From Polytrichum commune (lineage: Eukaryota > Streptophyta > Polytrichopsida > Polytrichales > Polytrichaceae), in NCBI GenBank assembly GCA_950295325.1, contig OX485806.1, positions 14,322,001 through 14,386,000 of the forward strand: a stretch of DNA of 64,000 nucleotides, in the 5' to 3' direction. Shown one piece after another: positions 9,700 to 21,270 of this stretch (the stretch's first letter is position 1; each line of letters starts with the position of its first letter). A program made the translations under genes and the position numbers. Under the pieces are notes generated by a model. It searched no databases. It was not told the origin of the DNA and worked only from the letters and a program-made list of their open reading frames with translations.

Positions 9700-10790
9700 T
9701 AAGTTCTCCTATACGAATTATGGGGCGTGTCAGATCCGGGTGGCGGGCGGGGCAACCTCCAGTGAAATTTTTGAACCCGACCGAAAACTGCTGCCCGTCC
9801 CATTCAACTTTGAAAAAAATATTGCCCTTGCATTCTTAAAGGCCGCTTGATTACAAATCTCATATTGAGTGCACTTCACTTTTAAGGTTTAAAATCCAAT
9901 ATATATGTGCCAATTAGTAAATAAGTAATTCATTGGGATTTCATTCCGGAAGTGAAACCATAAATGAAGCACGTAATTAACTTGGAGGTTATAATTTTTA
10001 TGACTTACCATTTGAAATTGTCTTTGTCATTCTAAAATGACACTTAAATTTAGTGTGTTGATTTAGTATGTATATTTTAAAATATTTTAGTAATGCCGTC
10101 TACTTTCACAAGTATCCATACACAATTAATTAATTCATTCATTACTGGAATTAATTCATTAATTCATTTCATTGCTGGAATTAATTAGATTTAATTCCAA
10201 TAACTACATTTTATAATTAATTAGTTTTACTTAATTTGGTAAGCATACTTTCTCATTTATTTGGGCTTAATTAGGATTAATCAGAATTAATTAGACTTAA
10301 TTACATTAAATCACACTTAATTGGTTTGAATGTGTATGAATACTTGTGAAAGTAGACGGCATTACTAAAATATTATAAAATATACATACTAAATCAACAC
10401 ACTAAATTTAAGTGTCATTTTAGAATGACAAAGACAATTTCAAATGGTAAGTCATAAAAATTATAACCTCAATGTTAATAAGGAATTTATAATTTTATTT
10501 GACCTCCAAATTAATTACGTGCTTCATTGATGGTTTCACTTTCGAAATGAAATCCCAATGAATTGCTTATTTACTACTTGGAAGTGCACATATATATTGG
10601 ATTTTAGACCTTGAAGGTGAAGTGCACTCAATATGGGATTTGTAGTCAAGCAGCCTTCAAGAATGCAAGGGCAATATTTTTTTCGAAGTTGGACGGGGCG
10701 GGCAACAGTTTTCGGTCGGGTTCAAAAATTTCACTGGAGGTTGCCCCCGCCCGGATCTGACACACCACATAGTTCATATGGGGGAACTTA
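9700..10790. mobile_element. Foldback element of 1.09 kb with arms of about 430-470 bp
   Basis: The sequence from TAAGTTCTCC (9700) to about 10136 recurs in reverse complement from about 10322 to GGGGAACTTA (10790). Shared landmarks include GTGTCAGATCCGGG, CAACCTCCAGTGAAATTTTT, GAACCCGACCGAAAACTG, AATATTGCCCTTGCATTCTT, GAAGCACGTAATTAA and TAGTAATGCCGTCTACTTTC. The arms differ by scattered substitutions and one block of about 30 bases present only on the right. The spacer of about 185 bases is AT-rich with repeated AATTAATT words. No coding capacity. No clear target duplication was seen, so the superfamily is unassigned. If transcribed it would form a very long duplex, a natural siRNA source. 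Confidence 0.85.
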
Positions 10791-12174
10791 ATGTCCGCCC
10801 TGATTGATTGCGTGACTTCAATTTGACTCGGGCAGTAATTCGGAATGCATGATCCTGTTGTGGGAAACTAAGCCAAGTTACAGGTGTAATTCATATTCTC
10901 GGCCCCGCCACTAGTTCCTCATTGAATCCACATTGAGATTAGCATCTACTCGGTCGAAGCCCTCAAAGGCTTCCGTGAAACTTGGGGTGCTAGGAATGTA
11001 TGTTCTTTGTAGATGGGATACATTGAAAATCACTTGGGATTGGAATCGACAACATATGTAGTATGTAGGTAGGCTTTTTGGTCACTTGGTGGGATGGGGT
11101 TGGCCTAGGTTGGGTGGCTTGGCAGGTCATTCTTGGTGGGGTTCTTGTTACTTGGTTCTTTGTTACTTTTTACATGATGGTGTGGCGCATCTGAGGGCCC
11201 CCTCCTCCCCTCAAGGTGGGCGCGTCTGCCTTTGTTCTTAATGCGTTTGGTGTTGCTATTTTGGCCTTTTATCTCAAAATATTAAATAAATAAATCCACG
11301 TGTAGATGGTGATGGTTATGGTGAACTTAAAATAAGTAAGGCGCAATGTTAATACAACGTGCAGTTTGATGAATTTGTTTCCAAACACAAAAAAGTAATA
11401 TTCAAACCAAGATACCATTTTAAGTCCCTATGATGTCAATATGCATCGAATGGTGCTCGGCCGGATTAAGGCTTCTGATTAGGTGGTTTTCATGAAAGGA
11501 AAATATTGCCATGAGTTAGATTTGACTCCGACATTACTTACACATAGTAGGTTGTATTTGGTAAGAATCAAAGCGAAGTATAGTTCATATTCTTGGCCCC
11601 AATAATTCCTTAATGAAACATGCTGATGCTAATCTGATGATGATGATGATGATGATGATGAACATCATGGTGAAACCAAGGAACAATGTTATAAGATACA
11701 CTGTAACCTCTTTAACACCATGCTTGTGACCACCAAAGTGCACATGATATTAAGGAGGTCTATAAGTTGTTAACATTGATGTGTGATAATAATAAAGAAT
11801 TAGTGTAGCTCGTGGCATTACAAAGTAACACAAAGTCAACATTGCAATAATGAATGACAATGGTGACAACGTGATATGTGCGAGCTTGTGGTGGTGAATA
11901 ATTCTTTGGTGGATGTCAAAACTATGATATATGGGAGGGAAATGTGACATCCGTTCCCTAGGTTCAGGGTATAAGCGAAGGGAGTGACATTACGGAGGGT
12001 AGGGTGAACTTGAATGTGTTTTCCAAACATGTTATCCATTTCAATACAGGATTCAAAACAGCAGGAGGATGACACAAGGCACATCACCCAATGTCACTAC
12101 CAAGCCTACCACATTATAATCCCTCCCATGGATTTGTCAATCGATCAAGAGTCCTTCTGAATTTTGATGGATCT
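10791..12174. other. Intergenic; GAT microsatellite near 11634-11660
   Basis: No gene recognised. A run of about nine GAT units lies near 11634-11660. Confidence 0.5.
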
Positions 12175-12240
12175 CACTCGGTGGATATATATATATATAT
12201 ATATACTTGCTTGCTTCTAGTCAGGTGGTTTCAGGTGATG
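12160..12240. repeat. Diverged copy of the phosphatase upstream region, with a TA microsatellite
   Basis: The segment carries GGATCTCAC, a (TA)n run, then CTTGCTTGCTTCTAG, AGGTGGTTTCAGGTG and GAGC. The order matches 9098-9160 upstream of the phosphatase gene (ATCTCAC, GGATATG, CTTGCTTCTGATCACG, TGGTTTCAGGTGGAGAGC). The TA run appears to replace the P1BS core of the gene copy. No phosphatase coding sequence follows. Confidence 0.5.
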
Positions 12241-13685
12241 AGCTAGTGGTTTTTGTGACTTGGATGTGATTGCACCATATGGTATTTAGTGTCACATGCA
12301 TAATAGTGTCACTTATCCTATTTTGAGGTGTATGCTAGGTTGCCCTGATGATTAACACATGAGTGTTGTAGGCCCTGCATCGTTTAATTTAACTTGAAGG
12401 TGGATCTAAATGGCAGTCAAGTGATAGTGTTCTACCTCTTGGTTAAAACGAGTTTGGTCACACAAGAAAGTGTCATATTAACCGAATGTTGTATTCTTGG
12501 TAATATGACACTTTGGCCTCAAATGTAGTACTATTGAGGTTTTTCAAGGAAGCCGTGGCCTATTTCAATGGAAATTGTCATTTTTGTGTACGTCATGAAG
12601 ATACGTAAGTATGAAAGAACATTTGCATTGAAGAATTTTGCTCACAATGTTCCCGTAACATTCTCTCAATGTTCCACAATGCTTACAATGTTCCCCAGGG
12701 TTTCCGTGCATGTTCAAAAAGTACTAATCACGTTTAAACCTTGAATACATGTGGACTGCATCATTTATCCACGGTAAGCACCTCTATTATATCACAAATT
12801 GGGCCTAAAATGTCATATTATGAGCATTGTCGTTGTAGTATGCAAATAAATTTACACTAGAAAGCTTGGTTGATGGGCAATGCATCTTATAGGCAAGGTG
12901 TCATATAATTGTGTCATAATATGGAGGGTTGACTGTACTATGCTTCTCAGTTTAACATTCTCTTGACTTGGAGTTGATTCAAACATTTAATGGAAATACA
13001 TCCAACTAGATTCGGAAAAGAGGTAGATTATATTTTATATTCACCCATCGCAGGATCATTAAAACATGTAACAAAAAAAAAAGCGCGCAATTAGACTGCC
13101 CCGCACTACGTTATCGACATTCACCAGTATTTTGATTTTTTACACAATAACAAACTATATGAGTAACTATTTTATTGTGATTGTTGTATGAATGAATAAA
13201 CAAAGTCATAAGTATTTGAAATCTGATTTTGTCCCAAAGTAAGTTCGCGTGGGTAGAGAGTCAACCTATTCGCCACGGCAACCTAATTGCACATGTGATT
13301 AGTGTAGATGCAATTTATAAGTCTGTTTTCAAAGTTACAGGAGTTTATCTCAAGTCCTAATGAGAACATCCCTAACTAAGCTTATGCCCTGCACGCATCA
13401 ATAATATACTCTTCGTTCACTCTTGCTTCCACAGGAAGCCGGTGTTACGATCTATCTACTTACTTACTTGAAGGCGGTTTTGAATGCATGGCATCTCCTG
13501 GGGATATGCTTGCTTGCTGTGATTAATGGCAGCTTGATTCAGGCAACGAGCAATAGTTCTATGATCGGGGAGAACCGGCAGTTAGTTACAGATGAACCGT
13601 TTGAGTTTGAGAAATAACCGCTTGAAGTTCTTCAAGACTGCAGGAAAATTACCGATCATTTTAGAGGAATTTATAGAAGAATATT
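12241..13685. other. Intergenic, no gene recognised
   Basis: Short frames only, with no family resemblance. A GGGGATATGCTTGCTTGCT word near 13500 recalls the phosphatase upstream block but is too short to call. Confidence 0.4.
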
Positions 13686-13689
13686 TCCC

Positions 13690-13785
13690 AATTTAGTGAA
13701 GGAAAACCGAAGGATGTCAACATGTAACCGGTTGGACTTGCAAACACTAAGGACCTCAACCGATCGATTATGTCCAAAAATCTCC
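13690..13785 (-). repeat. Dispersed repeat family, copy A
   Basis: Read on the minus strand: ATTTTTGGACATAATCGATC, then CAAGTCCAACCGGTTACATG, TTGACATCCTTCGG. The same order occurs on the plus strand at 30965-31055 and, more diverged, at 14985-15060. It is probably a transposon end or LTR fragment. Confidence 0.6.
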
Positions 13786-13861
13786 CCGATCACTGGAGTG
13801 GTTTCCTTCCGTGGCTTGCAGAGCCCAACATTTTCCTTTCTAATTGCACCCATACCCAGAC

Positions 13862-14286
13862 CATGCCCATCAGCAACGACCTATGCCCACCCATGCCCAC
13901 CCATAGCATGACATGTGCGCACCCATGCCCACCCATGCTCACACATAGCATGACATGTGCCCACCCATGCCCACCCATAGCATGACATGTGCGCACCCAT
14001 GCCCACCCATGCCCACACATAGCATGACATGTGCCCACCCATGCCCACCCATGCTATTTAAATTGCGCCCATGTATTCAAAAATTATGTAATGTGTATTG
14101 TGTAATTGTGTAATTGTGTAATTATGCCCCACCCATGCCCACCCATGCCCGCCCATGCCCGCCCATGAACAATAATAGCGCAACCATGCCCACCCATGCC
14201 CGCCCATGAACAATAATATTGCACCCATGCCCACCCAAAACCCGTGGGCATGGGTGGGTATGGGCATGGGCATGGGTATGGGCGCC
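13862..14286. repeat. C/G-rich minisatellite with a strand switch
   Basis: Two blocks of a decamer close to CATGCCCACC. The first (13862-14052) alternates with TAGCATGACATGTGC in a higher-order unit of about 40 bases. The second (14128-14237) adds CCCGCCCATGAACAATAATA units. At 14243-14286 the polarity flips to G-rich (GGGCATGGGTGGGTATGGGC), so it can pair back with the C-rich part or form a G-quadruplex. Frames across it are repeat translations only. Confidence 0.85.
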
Positions 14287-14984
14287 CGATGTAGGGCTCT
14301 GGTGGCTTGGATGTGACGTGGACAGTTATATGGAATACTATCCTATATTTGGAAATAAAAGCATTATTTTATAGTTCACATCCTCAGCCCAAGAACATAA
14401 CATTATTCAGATCCATAACAGTGTTTCGTAGGGCTGACAGTATTCCAAGGAATATTCCTTGTGTTTTTATTTGGTTTGGATGTGGGGGAATATTCCCTAG
14501 AATATTGCCAGTCCCGCATAACATTGTGATGGATATGAATAATGTTATGAATTTCCATTGAGACATGGCGACGATGATGGTGGTGGTGGTGACCAGTGGT
14601 GATTTTTCACAAGGTCCCTAACATGTCCAGGGACATGTTCATAAAAAAAACATTTCCAGTGGACGGGTTCTTGGAAAATGAACCGGTTTTTGGACGTGTC
14701 AAATTCACTTTGGACGGGTTCTAAAAATAACAATTTGTTTGATAGTTTTTTCCAAAAACAATAAATGGTACAAATATCAGTTACATCATGTCATATATGA
14801 CATGTGAATATAAGCATAATGCAATCAAACCACTAATACCCAATCAATATATCAATCTTTGAAGTGCTTGATTCACTTGCATACATTAATTCATCAACCA
14901 CAAAATTTAGAATGGGGTGTACTGGAAAGATGAGAATCGATAGCAAAAGACAGATAACTGACGAACATTGAAGGCACAATTTGT
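14287..14984. other. Intergenic; short palindromes
   Basis: No gene recognised. A palindrome of 9-base arms, AACATGTCC-AG-GGACATGTT, lies near 14620-14639, and GGACGGGTTC words recur nearby, suggesting old transposon sequence. Confidence 0.4.
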
Positions 14985-15060
14985 CAGGATCCTATCGTTT
15001 CCAAGTGCAACCTGTCACATGTTGACATCTTTTGGTGTTTTTTTTTTTCTAATTTTCTAC
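14985..15060 (+). repeat. Dispersed repeat family, copy B (diverged)
   Basis: CGTTTCCAAGTGCAACC, then CACATGTTGACATCTTTTGG, matches the central part of the repeats at 13690-13785 and 30965-31055. Confidence 0.5.
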
Positions 15061-15474
15061 CAACATTGTAAGAGACTTATTTATACCTCTTGCGGGATGG
15101 GTATTTTCATTGTCAAACCGATTTTGGGACGGGTTGGTTTAGAAATTACCGATTTTGGGACGGGTTGCAATTTTTTTTTGCCTTTCAATTCGAGGTTTTT
15201 GGACGTCAACGGGCAAAAACTTTGTGAAAAATCAGCCCTGGTGGTGACTGTGGTGATGATGAAATCTAAGGAGAAGTTTTACAACACCTGCTTTCGAATG
15301 TGATTTTAAAACCGAATTACTTCGTCTCAAATCATGAGGATGACACGAGGCACATCATCATTGTCGCTACCAATTAGCCCACCACATTGGCAATCGGCCC
15401 ACTAATTCCTCATTGAATTCACAAGATGTCGAAACCATCTTACAAGAAGTGTTGGTGTGGTATGTGTGAGATTG

Positions 15475-15650
15475 CACGGGTATCAAGATTGAAATACTAG
15501 TCAAGTATCGGTATTTGGTGGGTATGTAAAGGTGACAGGATCTTTGTATGCCCGAGTTATTATTTGGATTGATATCATTCCAGATTATATTGACATTGGG
15601 GTGATTTTTTCCTAGATTTGAAGGTTCTTCCATGGTATATAAACCCAAAT
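15475..15650 (+). repeat. Dispersed repeat, copy 2 (pairs with 2690-2850)
   Basis: Carries TACTAGTCAAGTATCGGTAT, TTGGTGGGTATGTAAAGGTG, CCCGAGTTATTATTTGG, GGGGTGATTTTTTCCTAG and CATGGTATATAAACCC in the order found on the opposite strand at 2690-2850. A TA microsatellite follows near 15772-15791. Confidence 0.55.
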
Positions 15651-16589
15651 GGTATCGAAAACAATTTAAGGTGTCGTCAAGTACCCAAACCCTATTAATA
15701 CTCATCAAAAAATGTGAAATACTCATTATAACTAGCCAAATGGTAATTAAAATAAAAAAAATTAATTAAAAATATATATATATATATATATCAATCCAAC
15801 ACTGGTGACAACCCCAGTTTCACCAATTTGTTCTCAAACCAAGATTTCATTTCAATAATTTTACAACATGAGGATTGCACCATATTCCGGAATCCATGAC
15901 TATGTCAACCAAGAGTCCTTCAGTTTGTCAATTTGCGTCGATTGTGTTTGTAACTGTATCATTGATATTTGGTCTGGTGGGGCAACTCCCCCTTTCGATC
16001 CGTTGTTTCTAAATCACTTCCCAATGCTTAGACTAATGAATTGATGACTATACAACACCACACAAGGAGGAGCATCAACATGCTTAATTATATTTGGTCA
16101 CACCAATGTATCACCTATCTAGTGTGATTTTTGAGTTAACAAGAAGGCATAATGACAATAGATATATACTGTAGATAAGATTATTGGGTGATGGAGTGCA
16201 CCTAAAGTACCTAATTGAATGTCACACACATAGTACACTAAATAGGGTCATTAGTATGACTAATACCAATTTCTCTAGAATTTCATAAATATTTATGAGA
16301 CCTATTTTTACCACGAATCAAGACAATAACAATAATATTTCATAAACAATGTAACAAATAGATAAGAAGAGACTCTCACGCAACTCCACATGTCTCCATG
16401 TCTCATAAAGTGACGTTGACTTTATCTTAGTAACTACTAACTTGAAACCGCAAGTCAGCACACTCAATCAATCTATCCAAAAGGTCACACTAATGACCCT
16501 ATTTGATGCAATGATCAGCATGCATATCAATTGGTATACTCTAGAAGGACCATATGTGACATAAGCTAATGGAATGTGTACCCTACATT
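15651..16589. other. Intergenic, no gene recognised
   Basis: AT-rich sequence without a supported frame. Confidence 0.4.
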
Positions 16590-17029
16590 CTAGGGTAGTA
16601 TCGCAAGCACCAAAAACCATGGTTGTAGTTGAAGAAACCTCAGGCAAGTTCCAACCTGGAACAATGAAGGTGCTTCCAAGGATCCATCCATGCCGTACCT
16701 TGCTTCATTGGTGCCACTAAGTTCTAATCCCTTGCAATATCTCTATGGAAGGGCTAATCTCTTAATCTACCACCTTGTCAAAGTGTTGGTGGTCTAGACC
16801 TTCTTCCCCTAGGGTAGTATCGCAAGCACCAAAGACCATGGTTGTAGTTGAAGAAACCTCAAGCAAGTTCCAACTTGGAACAATGAAGGTGCTTCCAAGG
16901 ATGCATCCATGTTGTACCTTGCTTCATTAGTGCCACTAAGTTCTAATCCTCTGCAATATCTCTATGGAAGGGCTAATCTATTAATCTACCACCTTGTCAA
17001 AGTGTTGGTGGTCTAGACCTTCTTCCCCT
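16590..17029. repeat. Two-copy tandem duplication, 219-bp period
   Basis: Copy 1 starts at 16590 and copy 2 at 16809, both with CTAGGGTAGTATCGCAAGCA. The copies match almost base for base, including CATGGTTGTAGTTGAAGAAA and CAAAGTGTTGGTGGTCTAGA, with about ten differences, so the duplication is fairly recent. No coding capacity. Confidence 0.9.
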
Positions 17030-18294
17030 AGTGTCTTGGGCGTCTTCGGGTGGTGGAATAAAACCTAGACCCATGTGAGGTCCAAGGACATGCATTGTAG
17101 ATGGCCATACTTTGTGGATATATGCCCCCCCACCCTCAACCCTACGCACACACGCTTGTTTGTCAAGTTCTACATAAGTTCTACTATATGGAAGGAATTT
17201 TTTTTACCAATCAGTCAATCACGTTAGCAAACTAATCGAGTATCTTAAAACGCCGGTTTCGTTAAAAGTGCACATAAGCATGTGCACTTTTTTGGGGGAT
17301 TGTTTTTTAATATTTTATTCTCAACTTTTGGAATGATTGCGCAATAAATTCGTACTTTGACACAAATACTTTCAATTATTATTAGTTTCAAATAATTCCA
17401 AGACAAGGCTTATACACTATATGACCATCATATTTATATTGTGTTTCACTTTTTTAGTAAAACAATTTAGGTTCTGAAATAAATCAAAGGAATAAAACAC
17501 ATCCGTTTGTGTATAGCTTAAAATACATTATTTATAAACTTAATGAAAAGTGCGACACATATACCTCACCTTTGCACCAAACAAATGAAAATAAATTGAA
17601 ACTAAGTGACATAACACTTGCTTCACCATAGAAGTAATAATATTGAAGTTGATGGTTCCAAAAAAAATAACAACATACTTGTGTCATCTTATATTGAAAT
17701 ATCAATATATAATATAACAAACATTTTTCTTTCCAAATTATATATATTTATGTAATAAAATACAAATATGAACTAAAATAGTTCTAACCATCCAAAGAGT
17801 CTAAACCTAAACCTAGAGAAAACATATTTTTTCATACATCTAGATGTACCAATGCATATTCTTCAAACTCTGTTGCTCCAAGTATACTAGCATTTACTTC
17901 AAGTTCTTCATCATGATTGAGTCCAAAACTTCGTTCAACATATTTCTTTTTAACATGATCTTGCAATGTGTATAGGCATGAATAACAATTTTTTGAACAA
18001 TTTCTTCTTTGGACCATGCTTTAGAACACCATACTTTGTTCTCCATCCACAGATAAGTAGAAATCTTTAGGAGCACATGCTTGTCATCGCGTGTGAGAAA
18101 CCATTCATAATCCTTAAAAGCATTCGAAGGATTCAAATGTTTATTCGGGGGGGCCTGAAAGGCCCACCCCCCTTGTCCCGCATGATATCACCTCCAACCT
18201 CACTTCATTCAAGCACACATAAACCATTTTAAAGACATAAAAATATCCTCTAAACACATTACGTTTTAAGCAATCACAACAAAAATTGATTTTC

Positions 18295-19247
18295 TCACTA
18301 AGGGTGAAACATGTGTCTCATCACTAACCACGAGCATAAGGAGAAATTTAGATTTCTTAAGGACGGTGAGACATGTACCTCACCTCAAAAAAGACAAATT
18401 CAAAACATAGAATTTTGTTTCGTAAGGGTGTGGCATGTGCTTCAACTCTAAGCACAAGCTTAAGGAGAAATTCATATTTCTCAAGCAGGGTGAGGCATGT
18501 GTCTCTCCCCAAAAAATAAAATTCAAAACTTAGAATTTTGTTTCATAAGGGTGAGGTATGTGTATCACCTCTAAATACAACCTTAAGGAGATATTCAGAT
18601 TTCTCAAGGAGGTGAGGCATGTGCCCCACCGGAAAAAAAACAAATTTAAAACATAGAATTTTGTTTCATAAGGGTTAGGCATGTGCCTCACCTCTAAGCA
18701 CAAGCTTAGGGAGAAATTCACATTTTCAAGGAGTGTGAGATATGTGCCTCACAAAAAAAAAACAAATTCAAAACATAGAATTTTGTTTCATAAGGGTGAG
18801 GCATGTGGTTTACCTCTAAGTACAAGCTTAAAGAGGAATTCAGATTTCTCAAGCAGGGTGGGGCATGTGTCTCACCCCAAAAAAACAAATTCAAAACTTA
18901 GAATTGTGTTTCATAAGGGTGAGGTATGTGCCTCATCTCTAAGCACAAGCTAAAGAAGAAATTCAGATTTCTCAAGAAGAGTGAGACATGTGCCCCACCC
19001 CCAAAAAACAAATTCAAAACACAGAATTTTGTTTCATAAGGGTGTGGCGCATTTGCCTTACCTCTAAGCATAAGCTTAAGGAGAAATTCATAGTTCTCAA
19101 GGAGGGTGAGGCATGTGTCTCATCCCAAAAAAATAAATTCAAAACATAGAATTTTGTTTCATAAGGGTGAGGCATGTGCCTCACCCTTAAACACAAGCTA
19201 AAGGAGAAATTTAGATTTCTCAAGGAGAGTGAGACATGTGCCCCACC

Positions 19248-19281
<34 letters not shown>

Positions 19282-19535
19282 TTAGAATTTTATTTCATAA
19301 GGGTGAGGCATGTGCGTCACCTCTAAGCACAAGTTTAAGGAGAAATTTAGATTTCTCAAGGAGGGTGAAGAATGTGTCGCACCCCAAAAACAGAAATTCA
19401 AATTTAGAATTTTGTTTCATAAGGGTGAGGCATGTGCCTCACCTCTAAGCACAAGCTTAAGGAGAAATTCAACTTTGTCAAGGATGGTGAGGCATGTGCC
19501 TCATCCGCAAAAAAACAAATTCAAAACATATGCCT
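18295..19535. repeat. Satellite array 1: about nine to ten units of about 120 bp
   Basis: Each unit carries GAATTTTGTTTCATAAGGGT, a near-palindrome close to GGTGAGGCATGTGCCTCACC, CTAAGCACAAGCTTAAGGAG, AAATTCAGATTTCTCAAGGA, a second GTGAGGCATGTG block and an A-rich linker. One linker has grown into a run of about 30 A near 19249-19279. The open frames seen on both strands are translations of the repeat. Confidence 0.9.
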
Positions 19536-20539
19536 CAACTTGAAAAGAAGAGAAGTGATATAATATTTTATAATCAAGAATGAAGAAAACAAAATTCAGC
19601 AATACGGATGAGTATTACCGATTTTGAAGGGTTATATAAAGGTAAAGATCATATATTCCAGAGTTTGAAAAATGAGGATGAGGCATTTATTACAAAAATC
19701 TCATAGTATGAACTACATGTACTAAGTATACTGTAATCTTTTGTAATAATTAACAAATTGTGTTATTTTGAAATATGAAATCAGATTTAGATCTGAATAC
19801 CAAAAAATTGAAGAATTAGTTACATGAATGGAGTGCTGAATTGAAGTATATGCTGAATACAGTTGAAAATAAACGTAAAATATGTAAAATACGATGGTAT
19901 TTGAATATTGAATAAGAGTTGGTGTTGAAGCGCTTATATAAGTTGAAAGTAGAGTCGAAGATCAGTTGAACTGCAAATGAAGACATTAGAGTTATTGGAG
20001 AGTGGATTGAACGCAATAAGATGATAGAGAGCTGAAGGATCAAAAATTTGTAGCAATAGGTTAGATGATGTAGTACTAGAAAAACTTCTGAACTTTTGAG
20101 GAGTAATAATTAGAAAGAGTGAAGAGGTATCATCGGAGAGAAACAAGAAGGTGTTGGAGTAAGAGTTGTAGGAATAAGAGGCACCGAAGTAGATCCGTGT
20201 TGGAGAAGAACGGCGGTGGAGAAGAACGGCGTTGGAAAAGAGCGGCAGCTAAAAAACTTGACCTAATCCTAAGCGGCGTTTTAGGGCTTAGGGTAAACGT
20301 TTATTTTTTAATTTTATATGTGTGGACAAACTTTGTATTGGTCTATCATGCACAAATTTAAGAAGTTACACTTGAATTTTTTTAGGTGGGCCGGTGGCAT
20401 TATTCTACTCATATCTAGCACATATTTTAGTTTTTGGAAATAAAATAGAATTTCTAGAATTATTTAATATAATCTACATAAATATTATAATATAACTTCA
20501 AAATATAGTTTATTATAATATATATTATAAAAAACAAGA

Positions 20540-21005
20540 TTTAAAGGGGTGAGGCATATGCCACACCTTGTGAAGCCGTAATTAGTTTTTGTTCAAGTTT
20601 TAAGGGGGTGGGGCATATGCCTCACCTTGTGAAGCCGTAATTAGTTTTTTTTTTCAAGTTTTAAGGGGGTGGGGCATATGCCTCACCTTGTGAAGCCGTA
20701 ATTAGTTTTTTTTCAAGTTTTAAGGGGGTGGGGCATATGCCTCACCTTGTGAAGCAGTAATTAGTTTTTTTTTCAAGTTTTAAGGGGGTGGGGCATATGC
20801 CTCGCCTTGTGAAGCCGTAATTAGTTTTTTTTCAAGTTTTAAGGGGGTGGGGCATATGCCTCACCTTGTGAAGCCGTAATTAGGTTTTTTTGAAGTTTTA
20901 AGGGGGTGGGGCATATGCCTCACCTTGTGAAGCCGTGTTTGGTTTTTTTCAAGATTTATAGGGGTGAGGCATATGCCACACCTTGTGGAGCCGTAATTGG
21001 TTTTT
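20540..21005. repeat. Satellite array 2: about eight units of about 60 bp
   Basis: Each unit reads CAAGTTTTAAGGGGGTGGGG, CATATGCCTCACC, TTGTGAAGCCGTAATTAG and a T-run. The first and last copies are more diverged (GGTGAGGCATATGCCACACC), the inner ones nearly identical, the usual pattern of array growth by unequal exchange. The CATATG core with GGTGRGG/CCTCACC arms is the same palindrome type as in array 1. Confidence 0.9.
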
Positions 21006-21270
21006 ATTTTATAATTATACATAACTCCCATAAAATGAATTCCTCATCTTATTGTAGGATGAAGTCTTTTTACAAAAATCATCAAATTATAATTTGATTA
21101 ATGACCAAGAACATTGATCTAAATGTACCCATATTTATAAAAATTTATTTATAGCCAATACAATTATAATATGGTCATATTTTCATTGAAATCTATGCGT
21201 TTGCAATAATTTGTTCATGTGCACTTTTACATATTGAATTGCACTTTTAACGAAACCGGTGTTTTAATCT

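Larger units (their letters stand above)
17246..21266. mobile_element. TIR transposon of 4.0 kb, non-autonomous, carrying two satellite arrays
   Basis: The left end reads TAAAACGCCGGTTTCGTTAA then AAGTGCA; the right end, reverse complemented, reads the same with one mismatch over about 27 bases. ATCT at 17242-17245 and 21267-21270 is a candidate 4-bp target duplication; an overlapping TTAA reading is also possible. AAAAGTGCACAT-type words recur just inside both ends, like subterminal repeats of cut-and-paste elements. No transposase was recognised. The interior has an unrecognised 80-codon minus frame (18136-17894) and two tandem arrays. Superfamily unassigned. Confidence 0.7.

Noticed and set aside
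13423..13617. 64-codon plus-strand frame with a hydrophobic middle
   Set aside because: No similarity, no promoter or splice context; consistent with chance in AT-rich DNA.
13696..14273. His/Pro/Cys-rich and Gly/Trp/Met-rich frames
   Set aside because: Translations of the CATGCCCACC minisatellite on both strands, not genes.
18681..19543. Several plus- and minus-strand frames with repeated peptides
   Set aside because: They are translations of the 120-bp satellite and recur with its period.
18295..21005. Regular repeats considered as a CRISPR-like array
   Set aside because: The repeats are contiguous satellites without unique spacers and lie in a eukaryotic transposon.
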